Below, one piece after another: positions 43,909 through 52,570 of a DNA stretch of 64,000 bases (its first letter is position 1; every line of letters begins with the position of its first letter). The notes beneath the pieces were generated by a model. That model did not search any database. It saw only the letters and a list, made by a program, of their open reading frames with translations, and had not been told where the DNA came from. The position numbers and the translations under genes were made by a program. The stretch comes from Rhodococcus sp. H36-A4. Lineage in GTDB: Bacteria; Actinomycetota; Actinomycetes; Mycobacteriales; Mycobacteriaceae. The stretch covers positions 1 to 64,000 of the forward strand of contig NZ_JAPVLQ010000011.1 in NCBI RefSeq assembly GCF_027158005.1, given 5' to 3'.

Positions 43909-44364
43909 ATGAATCAGAACATGACCCTGTCCACATTGACAACGATGACCGGCCTCGACGTCTTCGACTATCTCGACAAGGAAATTTCGGTGCCGATCAT
44001 CGACGGTATGCAAGCGCAAGGCGACCTCATCGTCGTTCCGTATGCGCTGCTCGAAGGCGTCGTCTCCACCGGGGTGTGGACGCGAATCGACGACGTGCCC
44101 CTGTCCGGAATCGAGTTGCTGCGCAGCGTAGCGGGCGGAAATCCGCACAGCCTCGTAGCCGATGGCGGCCGATGCACGTGGTCGACACCGGTGAGCGATG
44201 CGCGGCGTCTGGCGCTCGGAATTCTCGACAACACGGTGACCGCCTACCTGATCCACCCCGAACACGGAGCCACCGGAATTGCCCCGGGCCGTTACGTCAT
44301 CGGCAGGCAACGTGAGCGTGGTCGAGGTGGGTACTTCGAGTCGACGCAGTTGGTCGCCGACTGA
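43909..44364 (+). CDS. small partner protein of the DUF6745 gene
   Basis: A 151-residue acidic protein. GAGGTGACTGAG precedes the ATG. Motifs include GDLIVVPYALLEGV, then TAYLIHPEHGATGIAPG and RYVIGRQRE. The HPEHG...YVIGRQRE pattern is familiar from proteins encoded beside DUF6745 genes. No function is known. A short hairpin follows the stop, and then the IS3 element begins 43 bases later. Confidence 0.6.
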   Translation: MNQNMTLSTLTTMTGLDVFDYLDKEISVPIIDGMQAQGDLIVVPYALLEGVVSTGVWTRIDDVPLSGIELLRSVAGGNPHSLVADGGRCTWSTPVSDARRLALGILDNTVTAYLIHPEHGATGIAPGRYVIGRQRERGRGGYFESTQLVAD

Positions 44365-44365
44365 G

Positions 44366-44380
44366 TGCGGCTCCGCCGCA
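44366..44380 (+). terminator. short hairpin after the DUF6745 pair; 12-bp unit repeated at the IS junction
   Basis: TGCGGCTCCGCCGCA forms a 6-bp stem with a 3-base loop just after the stop codon. There is no T-run, so termination is doubtful. The unit GGCTCCGCCGCA recurs at 44396-44407, directly against the left end of the IS3 element. Confidence 0.35.
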
Positions 44381-44487
44381 GAGGTGTGTCAGTTCGGCTC
44401 CGCCGCATGGCGTGTCCCCGGTGAACGACGCCATCTTGTTCTAGAGTCCTGTTGCCCGTGACCTGGGCGGATAGGAAGATGAGAATT

Positions 44488-44760
44488 ATGGCTGGACGGA
44501 AGCGGAACTCCGCTGAGGACATCGTGCGCAAGCTGCGCAGAGCCGACGAGCTCACCGCGGCGGGAAAAACGCAGGAGGAGATCGCCGCCGAACTCGAAGT
44601 CTCGGCGGCGACGTTGTACAACTGGCGCCGCCAGTACGGCGGCATGGACACCGACGCCGCGAAGGAACTCAAGGACCTTCGTGAGCAGAACGGCCGGCTC
44701 AAACGTCTGCTTGCGGATGCGGAGCTCGAGAAGGACGCGTTGAGAGAGGTGGCCAAGGAC
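44488..44760 (+). pseudogene. IS3-family orfA, 3' end displaced by IS110
   Basis: The HTH protein OrfA starts at ATG 44488 with MAGRKRNSAEDIVRK, followed by an AAELEVSAATLYNWRRQYG helix-turn-helix and a leucine-zipper-like coiled coil (LKDLREQNGRLKRLL). It is intact to about EVAK at 44757; then the frame enters the IS110 element and stops at 44814. The missing end, with the frameshift site, lies beyond the IS110 insertion at 46057-46068. Confidence 0.8.
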
Positions 44761-44773
44761 GCTCCTATAGATG

Positions 44774-45835
44774 TCAAGCAGTCAGCGCACCGTAATCTGC
44801 GCGCAGTGCGCTGAACACCTCACGCGCGAGGTAGCGTTTTTGGCATCGGAGGATCTCGGGCATCGATTTCCCCTCTGCTGTGCGGCGATTGGCGTAGGCG
44901 CGTGCCTCGTCGCTGTATTTGAGGCGGACGACGACGGCGGTGTGTAGGGCTTGGTTGGCGCGTCGGTCGCCGCCGCGATGTAGCCGGTGCCGTGTGGTCT
45001 TGCCCGACGACGCGGGGATCGGCGCTACTCCGCACAGGTGAGCGAACGACGATTCCGACCGTAGCCGGTCGGGGTTGTCGCCGACGGTGACGAGTAGCGC
45101 GGCTGCGGTGTCGGGTCCTAGTCCCAGGATTTCCGAAGTTCGTGGTGCGCTCTGCTTGACGAGTGCTGTGAGGTATTTCTTGAGTTCGTTTGCTTCTCTG
45201 CGTAATTCGCGGCACCGCCCGGCGAGCGAGCGGAGTGCGACGATGGTGGCGTTTGTCGGGTCGGTGAGAGCGCCGAGGTCGGGTTCGAGTGCGATGCACG
45301 CATCGAGCAGTGCGGTGGTGGTGCGTCCGCGCAGGTGGGTGCGCAGTGTTTCGGGTGCGGTGACGATCATCGATCGGACGGCGTTCATCGATGCGGTGGC
45401 GGCTTTGACTGCGCTCGATCTTGCGACGCGCAGTGCTCGGATTGCTTCGATGGGTCCGTCGCCGTGTTTGGGTTCGGAGAGTTGGTTGCGGGCGAGGACG
45501 GCGCGGGCTGCTGCTTCTGCGTCGATCGGGTCGCTGTTGCCGACGTTGCGGCGGAGTTTGCGGTTCGGGCGCGGAACTTCCACGACCGCGACGGCGCGGG
45601 AGCGGAGATGCCGGGTGAGGCCGGCGCCGTAGGAGGCAGTGCCTTCGATGCCGACGGCGATGGGCGCTCCGTGGCCGAGGATCCATGTGTGTAGCTCGCG
45701 GTATCCATCTGTGGTGGTGTCGAATTGGCGACTTTCGATGAGGATTCCGGTGTCGGTGATGACGGCGGCGTGATGGGTGTCGGCGTGGGCGTCGACGCCG
45801 CAGTAGATGCGTGGTGGTGTGCGTTTCGGTGTCAC
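44774..45835 (-). CDS. IS110-family DEDD transposase
   Basis: A 353-residue transposase with the IS110 RuvC-like N-terminal domain: YCGVDAHADTHHAAV has the first Asp, GIEGTASYG the Glu, and NRKLRRNVGNSDPIDAEAAA, split as NRKLRRNVG and NSDPIDAEAAA, the paired Asp residues (DEDD). The C-terminal transposase-20-like domain shows TSEILGLGPDTAAALLV and FAHLCGVAPIPASSGKT with the catalytic Ser. The GTG at 45835 is preceded by GAGGAAAGG. It appears intact. Members act with a non-coding bridge RNA encoded next to the gene. Confidence 0.9.
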   Translation of the reverse strand: MTPKRTPPRIYCGVDAHADTHHAAVITDTGILIESRQFDTTTDGYRELHTWILGHGAPIAVGIEGTASYGAGLTRHLRSRAVAVVEVPRPNRKLRRNVGNSDPIDAEAAARAVLARNQLSEPKHGDGPIEAIRALRVARSSAVKAATASMNAVRSMIVTAPETLRTHLRGRTTTALLDACIALEPDLGALTDPTNATIVALRSLAGRCRELRREANELKKYLTALVKQSAPRTSEILGLGPDTAAALLVTVGDNPDRLRSESSFAHLCGVAPIPASSGKTTRHRLHRGGDRRANQALHTAVVVRLKYSDEARAYANRRTAEGKSMPEILRCQKRYLAREVFSALRADYGALTA

Positions 45836-46054
45836 GTGGTCCGGCCTTTCCTCGGGCGGTTGGCGCGAGGTTCGGACGGGCCAGTGACGGGCCGAGGTGG
45901 GGCGGCAGGCTCCTATGAGGTCACGGACTTCGCGTGCTCCACAGTGTTGTGGTGGCCTGCGGGCGAGGCGGTCGACGGGTCCTTCGAAAGGCACCGGGTG
46001 GGCCAGGAAAATTCGGAGTCAGGCCACCTCGTCAGCGGGTTGATCCTATTATTA
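45836..46054 (-). ncRNA. candidate bridge RNA region of the IS110 element
   Basis: The non-coding 5' flank of the transposase gene can fold, on the minus strand, into a hairpin at 46030-45997 (GGTGGCC pairing with GGCCCACC). The loop contains GAATTTTCC. Sequence next to the insertion site, read on the same strand, contains GAAATTTCC (46065-46057), and GAGGTGGCC of the stem matches the other side (44746-44754, opposite strand). GCTCCTAT at 45909-45916 repeats the element's own end (44761-44768), as a donor-binding loop would. Known IS110-group bridge RNAs lie in this position. The order of target-like guides differs from that described for IS621, so the assignment is tentative. Confidence 0.45.
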
Positions 46055-46091
46055 CTGGAAATTTCTAGACCCAGCTGCTAAGCGCCGCGCC

Positions 46092-46967
46092 GTGGACATG
46101 CTCGTGAAGACGTTGCAGCTGTCGAAACGGTTGGCCTGCAAAGCAGTTGGGCTTCCCCGATCCACCTACGCCCGAACTCCGATCGCGCAGACACCCGCGG
46201 ACCCTGACGCCGACCTGAGGGCGGCGCTCTGCACCTACGCAGGGAAGAACCCGATGCACGGGTTCCGCCGCGCCTGGGCGCATCTGAGGCACGATGCGGG
46301 TATCACGGTGAACAAGAAGAAAGTGCACCGGTTGTGGAAAGAGGAGGGTCTGCAGGTTCGGATCTACCATCCCCGCAAGCGTGCAGGCATCAGCTCGACC
46401 CCACAGATCGAGGCCGATGCTCCGAAAGTCGTATGGGCACTTGATTTTCAGTTCGACTCCACCGTCGACGGCAAGGCGATCAAGATCGCGTCGATGATCG
46501 ACGAGCACTCCCGGCTGTCGGTGCTGAACATCGTGGAGCGGTCGATCACGGCTCGGCGGTTGACCGAGGAGTTGGAGAAGGCGTTCGCGTTGTGGGGTGG
46601 GCCGCCGCTGGTGTTGCGGATGGACAACGGACCTGAGTTCATATCGCATGTGCTGCAGCAGTTCTGCGGTGACCGCATCGGAATCTCGTACATCCCGCCG
46701 GGCACACCGTGGAACAACGGGCACATCGAATCTGGGGGCACCTCCCTGGACGAAGTCCTTGGGGGATCAATAACCGACTACGGAAGGGAATGCCTGAACC
46801 GCAACCATTGGATGAGTCTGCTCGAGGCTCGGGTGGTGATCGAGGATTTCAAGGACGACCACAACCACCGGCACCGCCACTCGTCGCTGAACTACCGAAC
46901 GCCGGCCGAGTACGCTGCGAAATGCACCCACATCCACCAACCGGTGGACGGCTGCGAGATCGACTGA
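46092..46967 (+). CDS. IS3-family transposase OrfB, with a small internal insertion
   Basis: The 291-residue integrase-like part of the IS3 transposase. It has the HTH_21 region (YAGKNPMHGFRRAWAHL) and DDE residues: Asp in WALDFQFDS, Asp in RMDNGPEF, and Glu in NNGHIE about 35 residues later. Directly after GHIES, ~36 bases (46731-46766) replace the usual FN, giving GGTSLDEVLGG in the helix that carries the catalytic Glu. One extra G at about 46785 returns the frame to RECLNRNHW. Activity is doubtful. The gene is normally translated as a frameshift fusion with OrfA, which is now separated from it. Confidence 0.8.
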   Translation: MDMLVKTLQLSKRLACKAVGLPRSTYARTPIAQTPADPDADLRAALCTYAGKNPMHGFRRAWAHLRHDAGITVNKKKVHRLWKEEGLQVRIYHPRKRAGISSTPQIEADAPKVVWALDFQFDSTVDGKAIKIASMIDEHSRLSVLNIVERSITARRLTEELEKAFALWGGPPLVLRMDNGPEFISHVLQQFCGDRIGISYIPPGTPWNNGHIESGGTSLDEVLGGSITDYGRECLNRNHWMSLLEARVVIEDFKDDHNHRHRHSSLNYRTPAEYAAKCTHIHQPVDGCEID

Positions 46968-47311
46968 CATCAATCAGAAGCGGCTCTAGATCGAAGTGGT
47001 CCGACTATCGGGGACCTGCCACAAGCTGGACCCAGGGACGCGCCGGACTCCGGGCTCGTTCGGATCGATGCCTTCTATGAACTCCATATCCGCCTCCACC
47101 ATCGGCCCGATCACCGTGCAGCCTCAAACCAAGTTATCGCAGGCGAGCTCCACCCGCCTTGGAAGTACGGGACAGTTGAACTGCTGCTGGCTGTGCGAGC
47201 AGCTTAGCCATACGACCAGTCTTGATATGCAGGCATACCAGCAAACGTTTGCATATGTGTGCAGCAGCATATTCGTTCTGCACTGCCAGCCGTTGCTACT
47301 GCGAATGTTGA

Positions 47312-47947
47312 TCAGTCTCGGTACACCGATTTGTATCGGTACCAAGGGCCATCGAGGTGGGAAATGGAGGAATCGACATTGCCCTGGCCGGCAGGTTCAT
47401 GATCAGGTGAGTACACCCACCCGCTCGTAAAGCTGAAGAAGATGGTCGAATTGTCGACGAAATAGACTTCTCCCGACGGGCCGCCTCGCGCGCGACTGAT
47501 ATCGAAAGGACCGATCTCGAACTCCTCGCGGGACGTGCCGGGGTTTTCCCTGATGTCGACGGCGATGGCCTCGAACTCGCTCCGCTTGTCGAGGAATGTA
47601 GTAGCTGGCCCGCACACCACGAATGCGAAGGCGGCAGAGACGAGGAAGGGCGCAGGGAGTATCCACCAGGACCAACGTCGGTCGCGGCCGAGCACGTAGA
47701 GGGTTCGGATCGCCCACACCAGGCCAGTGACGGCCAAAACCACAAGTACCGCTAGATGGGCCAGAAGTGGGTCGGCCCAGATGTGTGCGCCGAACGGCGA
47801 AGGCCACCAATTTCGTTTGACGCAGACCCACACCGCAACGGCGGCCGTCACGAAGGTCAGGTGTATTGGGCCGGGTGGCTTCGACCGTGTCTGCTCGCCC
47901 GTCAGCTGCTGATACACCCATCTGTCGAGCGATGTCATTCTCGCCAT
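47312..47947 (-). CDS. membrane protein of unknown function
   Basis: A 211-residue protein with three hydrophobic segments (about residues 28-45, 62-80 and 93-113) and an extracytoplasmic C-terminal domain with acidic and aromatic residues (FFSFTSGWVYSPDHEP). No family is recognised. The ATG at 47947 or the one three codons later could be the start. The ~290 bases between it and the IS3 element contain no supportable gene. Confidence 0.6.
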   Translation of the reverse strand: MARMTSLDRWVYQQLTGEQTRSKPPGPIHLTFVTAAVAVWVCVKRNWWPSPFGAHIWADPLLAHLAVLVVLAVTGLVWAIRTLYVLGRDRRWSWWILPAPFLVSAAFAFVVCGPATTFLDKRSEFEAIAVDIRENPGTSREEFEIGPFDISRARGGPSGEVYFVDNSTIFFSFTSGWVYSPDHEPAGQGNVDSSISHLDGPWYRYKSVYRD

Positions 47948-48052
47948 GGAGCTAGCGTATCGGTGGCAACACTACGGTGACCTCCACTGCAGCAGAACTG
48001 ATGCTCGGCACTGGCGTCGGCACCCGATGTAAATCGCGATTGGGATGTCGGG

Positions 48053-48118
48053 GGCACTGTCAGGTTAATTGAAACCTAGCAGCGAAGCCTGTTTGGTTTC
48101 AATTAACGTGACAGTGCC
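48053..48118. repeat. long inverted repeat, 24-bp arms, 18-base loop
   Basis: Arms at 48053-48076 and 48095-48118 pair at 23 of 24 positions (single mismatch at 48063/48108), including a perfect 12-bp core TTAATTGAAACC / GGTTTCAATTAA. The arms start GGCACTGTCA, which resembles the ends of some DNA transposons. There is no flanking direct repeat, and no T-run for termination. It could be a miniature element formed from two element ends, or a strong hairpin. It lies about 200 bases from the 3' end of tRNA-Pro. Confidence 0.75.
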
Positions 48119-48268
48119 GTACATCCACGTCCAAGACAAGCGCATCGGCCGCGAGAAATCACCAGAGACGAGGTCTCGGAGCTCGAAGTGACCGGATGTC
48201 CACATGGATCCAGGAACGTAGTTACGAAGGAGTTGTGACAACTCGTGAAACTGAGCCCTTTTTCGGCC

Positions 48269-48302
48269 AAAAAAAGCGGCCCCGGATTTCTCCGGAACCG
48301 CC
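48269..48302 (-). terminator. Rho-independent terminator downstream of tRNA-Pro
   Basis: On the minus strand, a stem (GCGG/CCGC and CCGGA/TCCGG with a mismatched pair between, loop GAAA) at 48302-48276 is followed by seven T at 48275-48269. This is a good intrinsic terminator about 20 bases after the tRNA gene. Confidence 0.8.
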
Positions 48303-48320
48303 TTTAAACTGCATAATCTG

Positions 48321-48394
<74 letters not shown>

Positions 48395-48479
48395 CCGCGC
48401 CCCGTAAGGCGCTTGATGAGAGTACCTCAGCCCCGCCTCTGAGCGGAAATCGCCTGCTCAGGGGCGGGGCCCGGGGGAA

Positions 48480-49922
48480 TCAACGCTTGTGACCCTTGCC
48501 TGGCCGTTCGCGCTTTTCGCGGATACGGACCGAGACGCGGACGGGGCTGCCGTCGAAGTTGAACTCTTCACGGAGTCGACGTTCGATGAAGCGTCGGTAT
48601 CCGGCCTCGAGGAAGCCGGTGGTGAAGAGCACGAACGTCGGTGGACGCGTCGTCGCCTGGGTTGCGAACATGATGCGCGGCATACGGCCCCCACGCATCG
48701 GCGGCGGGGTCGCTGCCACAACTTCCTTGAGCCAGTTGTTGAGGCGTCCGGTCGGCACACGCTTGTCCCAGGACTCCAGTGCAGTCTCGAGCGCGGGAAC
48801 GAGCTTCTGGACTGCGCGGCCCGTCTGAGCCGAAATGTTGACGCGCTGCGCCCACGGCACGCGAGCGAGATCGCGATCGATCTCCTTCTCGAGCATCTGG
48901 CGTCGGTCGTCGTCGACGAGGTCCCACTTGTTGAATGCCAACACGAGTGCACGACCAGCGTCGGCGACCATGCTCAGCACTCGGAGGTCTTGCTCGGAGA
49001 TCACCTCGGAGGCGTCGATGAGCAAAATTGCAACCTCAGCGGCCTCGATGGCCGATTTGGTACGCAGCGATGCGTAGAACTCGGCACCGCTGGCGTGACT
49101 GACACGCTTACGCAGACCTGCAGTGTCGACGAATCGCCAAGTCTTGCCGCCCAATTCGACCAACGAGTCGACCGGGTCGACGGTAGTTCCGGCCACCTCG
49201 TGGACTACGGAACGCTCGTCACCGGACAGTTTGTTGATGAGTGAGGACTTGCCTACGTTCGGCTTACCGACGAGCGCGACGCGACGCGGTCCCCCACCGG
49301 GGATTCCCTCGCGAGGAGTTTCCGGCAACGCGTCGAGAACGCGATCGAGCATGTCTCCGGTGCCGCGGCCGTGAGTAGCCGAAACAGCAAGTGGCTCACC
49401 GAGACCCAATGACCAGAGTGCAGCAACTTCGGACTCGGTGCGGCCGTCGTCGACCTTGTTGGCTATCAACAGGACCGGCGTCTTCGAGCGCCGAAGCACC
49501 CGGGCGACAGCCTCGTCGGTGGTGGTGGATCCGACACGCGCATCGACGACCAGGAGGATCGCGTCCGCGGTGCTCATCGCCAGTTCTGCTTGGCGGGCAA
49601 CGGATTGCTGCAGGCCCTTGGCGTCGGGTTCCCAACCGCCGGTATCCTGCACCAGGAAACGCCGTCCAGCCCAGTTCGCCTCGTAGGAGACACGGTCACG
49701 CGTCACCCCCGGCACGTCCTCGACCACTGCTTCACGACGGCCGATGATGCGGTTGACGAGAGTGGACTTGCCCACGTTGGGACGTCCGACCACCGCGAGG
49801 GTAGGAACGGCGACTTGTACTTCGCCGTCCTCGCCTTCGCTGAGGTCGACCATCTCCCATTCGCCCTCGTCGCTCCAGACGCCGTCGCCGGCTGTTTCGG
49901 AGCCGTAGAATTCTTCGGTCAC
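48480..49922 (-). CDS. der: ribosome biogenesis GTPase Der (EngA)
   Basis: A 480-residue GTPase with the two G domains in tandem that define Der. The first P-loop is GRPNVGKST and the second GKPNVGKSS, with matching DTGGWE / DTAGLR switch motifs and NKVD / NKWD specificity motifs, followed by a KH-like C-terminal domain. The N-terminal extension is acidic. Der acts in 50S subunit assembly. It overlaps cmk by four bases, as in other actinobacteria. Confidence 0.95.
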   Translation of the reverse strand: MTEEFYGSETAGDGVWSDEGEWEMVDLSEGEDGEVQVAVPTLAVVGRPNVGKSTLVNRIIGRREAVVEDVPGVTRDRVSYEANWAGRRFLVQDTGGWEPDAKGLQQSVARQAELAMSTADAILLVVDARVGSTTTDEAVARVLRRSKTPVLLIANKVDDGRTESEVAALWSLGLGEPLAVSATHGRGTGDMLDRVLDALPETPREGIPGGGPRRVALVGKPNVGKSSLINKLSGDERSVVHEVAGTTVDPVDSLVELGGKTWRFVDTAGLRKRVSHASGAEFYASLRTKSAIEAAEVAILLIDASEVISEQDLRVLSMVADAGRALVLAFNKWDLVDDDRRQMLEKEIDRDLARVPWAQRVNISAQTGRAVQKLVPALETALESWDKRVPTGRLNNWLKEVVAATPPPMRGGRMPRIMFATQATTRPPTFVLFTTGFLEAGYRRFIERRLREEFNFDGSPVRVSVRIREKRERPGKGHKR

Positions 49923-50602
49923 TGCATTGCTCCAGTTCTCTCGCTGACGACCTGGAGCAATGCGGCGACAACGCCGTCCATGTCCAGTTCGCTCGTATCC
50001 ACGATCACGGAGTCTTCGGCGGGCCGCAAAGGAGATACGGCGCGGGTGGAATCAGCATGATCACGGCGTTGGACGTCGGCGAGGACTGCTTGGTAGTCGT
50101 CGCCCCGTCCTTCGGTGGTGTTCTGTTTGTTTCGACGATCGGCGCGAGCCTCGGGCGAGGCTGTCAGAAAAACCTTGACGTGCGCGTCGGTCAGCACGAC
50201 TGTCCCGATGTCCCTGCCCTCCACGACGATTCGCGGTTGGGCCGAAGAGATTTCACGTTGCATCCGTACGAGAATGTCCCGTACACGTGGAACTGCGGAC
50301 ACAGCCGAGACCGCTTGGGTTACAGCAGCTCCGCGAATCTCGGAGGTGACATCTTCGCCGGCCAACGTCACTGCTTCGACGGCCGGATCGGTTCCGATGT
50401 CCAACGGCAGGGTCTCGACGACGTCGGCGACCTTGTCTGCATCGGACGGATCGATACCGGCCCGCAACACCCACACCGTCGCCACGCGGTACATCGCACC
50501 GGTGTCGAGGTAGCGAGCGTCGAGCGCAGTGGCCAACTTTCGTGAGACCGTCGACTTCCCGGTTCCCGACGGCCCGTCCATTGCAATGACGAGACTGTCC
50601 AT
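49919..50602 (-). CDS. cmk: cytidylate kinase
   Basis: A protein of about 227 residues with the P-loop GPSGTGKST and the CMP-binding motifs DTGAMYR and GRDIGTVV, and RADRRNKQN, as in bacterial CMP/dCMP kinases. It phosphorylates CMP and dCMP using ATP. ATG 50602 overlaps the stop of the upstream pseudouridine synthase gene; GTG at 50605 is an alternative. Its place between rluB and der is conserved. Confidence 0.95.
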   Translation of the reverse strand: MDSLVIAMDGPSGTGKSTVSRKLATALDARYLDTGAMYRVATVWVLRAGIDPSDADKVADVVETLPLDIGTDPAVEAVTLAGEDVTSEIRGAAVTQAVSAVSAVPRVRDILVRMQREISSAQPRIVVEGRDIGTVVLTDAHVKVFLTASPEARADRRNKQNTTEGRGDDYQAVLADVQRRDHADSTRAVSPLRPAEDSVIVDTSELDMDGVVAALLQVVSERTGAMQ

Positions 50603-51864
50603 CACAGCCCGACCGACTCGTAGAGTTTGCCGATCTCTCCACGGCCGAGGACCCGGAGCGTTCCCGGGCGCTGATCGCCGAGGGCGATGTTGCCGACGTC
50701 GGTGCGTACGAGACGGCCGACGGGGTAGCCGACCTTCTCGAACATGCGCCGCACGATGTGCTTGCGACCCTCGTGCAGGGTGACACGTACGAGCGACTTG
50801 CCTTCGTTGACGTCGAGGAGCGAGTAGCCGTCGACCTTGACGGGGCCGTCGTCGAGAACGACACCCGAACGCAACTGCTTGCCGACGTCGCGCGGGATAG
50901 TTCCATACAGCGTGGCGAGGTACGTCTTCGATACCTCGTACGACGGGTGCATCAGGCGGTGAGCAAGATCACCGTCGTTGGTGAAGAGAAGAAGGCCCTC
51001 GGTGTCGGCATCGAGGCGCCCGACATGGAACAGTCGCTGCCCCGCCTGAACGCGTTCGGAGACGATATCGCCGACGCACGGACGTCCCAGATCATCGGAC
51101 ATCGTGCACTGCCATCCACGCGGCTTGTTCATCGCGAGGTGGACGAGTTCTTCCTTGACGACGACTCGGGTGCCGTCGACGCGGACGACAGCGACGTCCG
51201 GATCGATGCGGATTCCTTGCTCGGTGACGATGCGTCCGTCGACCTCGACACGGCCGTCGGCGATCAGTTCCTCGGCTGCGCGGCGCGAAGCAACCCCGGC
51301 CTGAGCTAGAACCTTCTGCAGACGAACGCCTTCACCGCGGGGCACGTGGCGCCGTTTGGTGTCGGGTTCGATGTACTGATGCTTCGCGGGCTTCGCGTTG
51401 CTGATCGTGGTCGTCGGAGTCTGCTTCTTCTGCGGCTTCGGCGGCTTGGGGCGCGAGGGCTTCTTACGAGGCACCGCATCGTTACTGCGATCGTTGATGC
51501 CTGTCTCGACAGGCGTGTCCTCGAACGCGGGATCAACGAAAGGCTTGTTCACATACGGTTTGCGCTGTTCAGCAGGCTTACGGGGCCCGGTGGGTCGCCC
51601 TGAACCGCGAGGCGAATCCTCTCGACGCCCGCCTGAAGCGCCGCGCGGACCCTCGTCTCGGCGTCCTGAAGCTCCACGAGGAGAATCCTCCCGACGTCCT
51701 GAAGCTCCGCGAGGAGAATCCTCTCGGCGTCCCGCACCGCGGGGCGCGTCGCCGGTTCGGCGACCATCCCGAGGGCTTTCCGACCTACCTGCGGCCGGCT
51801 TCCGACGGGGATCTTGTCTTTTACTTCTGTCCGGTGTGCCATCACGGCGAGCGGGCTTGTTCAC
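50602..51864 (-). CDS. RluB/RsuA-type pseudouridine synthase with a repetitive basic N-terminus
   Basis: A 420-residue protein. The C-terminal 240 residues are an S4 RNA-binding domain ([22 protein letters not shown], split as [11 protein letters not shown] and [10 protein letters not shown]) and an RsuA-family catalytic domain with Asp in [12 protein letters not shown]. It would pseudouridylate 23S rRNA near helix 80-90 as RluB does. The N-terminal ~180 residues are disordered and include imperfect 11-12-residue repeats of [14 protein letters not shown] 51864 starts the frame. The stop overlaps cmk. Confidence 0.85.
   Translation of the reverse strand: MNKPARRDGTPDRSKRQDPRRKPAAGRSESPRDGRRTGDAPRGAGRREDSPRGASGRREDSPRGASGRRDEGPRGASGGRREDSPRGSGRPTGPRKPAEQRKPYVNKPFVDPAFEDTPVETGINDRSNDAVPRKKPSRPKPPKPQKKQTPTTTISNAKPAKHQYIEPDTKRRHVPRGEGVRLQKVLAQAGVASRRAAEELIADGRVEVDGRIVTEQGIRIDPDVAVVRVDGTRVVVKEELVHLAMNKPRGWQCTMSDDLGRPCVGDIVSERVQAGQRLFHVGRLDADTEGLLLFTNDGDLAHRLMHPSYEVSKTYLATLYGTIPRDVGKQLRSGVVLDDGPVKVDGYSLLDVNEGKSLVRVTLHEGRKHIVRRMFEKVGYPVGRLVRTDVGNIALGDQRPGTLRVLGRGEIGKLYESVGL
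51595..51735 (-). repeat. imperfect 33-36-bp tandem repeats within the rluB-type gene
   Basis: The DNA encodes four adjacent variants of [11 protein letters not shown] ([12 protein letters not shown] twice, then [11 protein letters not shown] and [11 protein letters not shown]). At the DNA level units such as TCCTCTCGACG and GAAGCTCC recur. Repeat number probably varies among strains. The encoded segment is a basic, disordered tail likely to bind RNA. Confidence 0.7.
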
Positions 51865-51877
51865 TTCTTGTTACCTA

Positions 51878-52570
51878 TCAGTCGTCCGAGTCGAGCTCGG
51901 ATACCGGATCGGGTTTCGATCCGCGGTTCTTGGTGGAGCGAAAAACTCTGGGCTCGGTGTCCATGCTGTCGCTGATCTCGTCGATCAGATCCACACCTGG
52001 CAGCAACGGTGCCAGAGGCGGCAGGTCCGTCAGCGATGCCAACCCGAGCCGTTCGAGGAACAACTCGGTGGTCGAATACATGGTGCCGTTCGTTTCCGGA
52101 TCCACTCCAGCTTCCGAAATCAAGCCACGAGCGAGCAATGTGCGCATGACTCCGTCTACATTGACTCCTCGCACAGCACTGACTCGCGAGCGCGTCAAAG
52201 GTTGACGATATGCGATAACGGCCAGAGTCTCCAATGCCGCGCGTGTGAGTTTCGACCGAGCGCCGTCGAGAAGTAGCCGTTCGACATACGGCGCGTAGGC
52301 AGTGCGGGTGTAGAAACGCCATCCGTCGCCCGCATAGCGGAGATCGATTCCGCTGCCGCGTTCGGTCAGTTTCTCGGCCATCCGCGTCACCGTCTGCTTC
52401 ACCCGACGTGCTTCGCACCCGACGGCCGACGCCAACTGCTCGTTCGACGCGGGCGAGTCGACTACCAACAGGACGGCTTCGAGTGCGGCCTCGAGCGTCG
52501 CGTCGTCCAGCTCTTCGTCGGACTCGATGCCCGTTGACTGTTCACTCTCGGCAAGCTCTTTCTCATCCAT
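51878..52570 (-). CDS. scpB: segregation and condensation protein B
   Basis: A 230-residue ScpB with paired winged helices: EAALEAVLLVVDSPASNEQLA, split as EAALEAVLLVVD and SPASNEQLA, and ALETLAVIAYRQPLTRSRVS, GVNVDGVMRTLLARGLI. ScpB dimers bridge ScpA and SMC in the condensin-like complex that compacts the chromosome. The ATG at 52570 overlaps the end of scpA by 8 bases, so the two are coupled. Acidic tails flank the core. Confidence 0.92.
   Translation of the reverse strand: MDEKELAESEQSTGIESDEELDDATLEAALEAVLLVVDSPASNEQLASAVGCEARRVKQTVTRMAEKLTERGSGIDLRYAGDGWRFYTRTAYAPYVERLLLDGARSKLTRAALETLAVIAYRQPLTRSRVSAVRGVNVDGVMRTLLARGLISEAGVDPETNGTMYSTTELFLERLGLASLTDLPPLAPLLPGVDLIDEISDSMDTEPRVFRSTKNRGSKPDPVSELDSDD

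Larger units (their letters stand above)
44762..46056 (-). mobile_element. IS110-family element inserted in the IS3 element
   Basis: The insert of about 1.29 kb splits IS3 orfA. It has no long terminal inverted repeats or target duplication, as is normal for IS110. Boundaries are uncertain by a few bases because target and element share short sequences (CT at 44762-44763 and 46055-46056; GG on both sides). It carries one transposase gene on the minus strand and about 220 non-coding bases upstream of it. The other flank is only about 12 bases, the layout of the IS110 group. Confidence 0.8.
44408..47021 (+). mobile_element. IS3-family element (copy 2), interrupted by an IS110-family element
   Basis: The left end starts TGGCGTGTCCCCGG at 44408, and the right end is CGGGGACCTGCCA finishing at 47021. 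These are imperfect inverted repeats with the TG...CA termini typical of IS3 elements. Inside are orfA and orfB, separated by an inserted IS110 element. No 3-4 bp target duplication is visible (GCA before, CAA after), so one flank may have rearranged. The slippery sequence AAATTTC at 46059-46065, with TAG right after it in the orfA frame, is where the OrfAB frameshift would occur in the uninterrupted element. Confidence 0.85.

Noticed and set aside
44396-44407. Repeat of GGCTCCGCCGCA at the IS3 border as a target-site duplication
   Set aside because: The second copy is upstream of the element and not across it; the sequence after 47021 is different, so this is not a target duplication.
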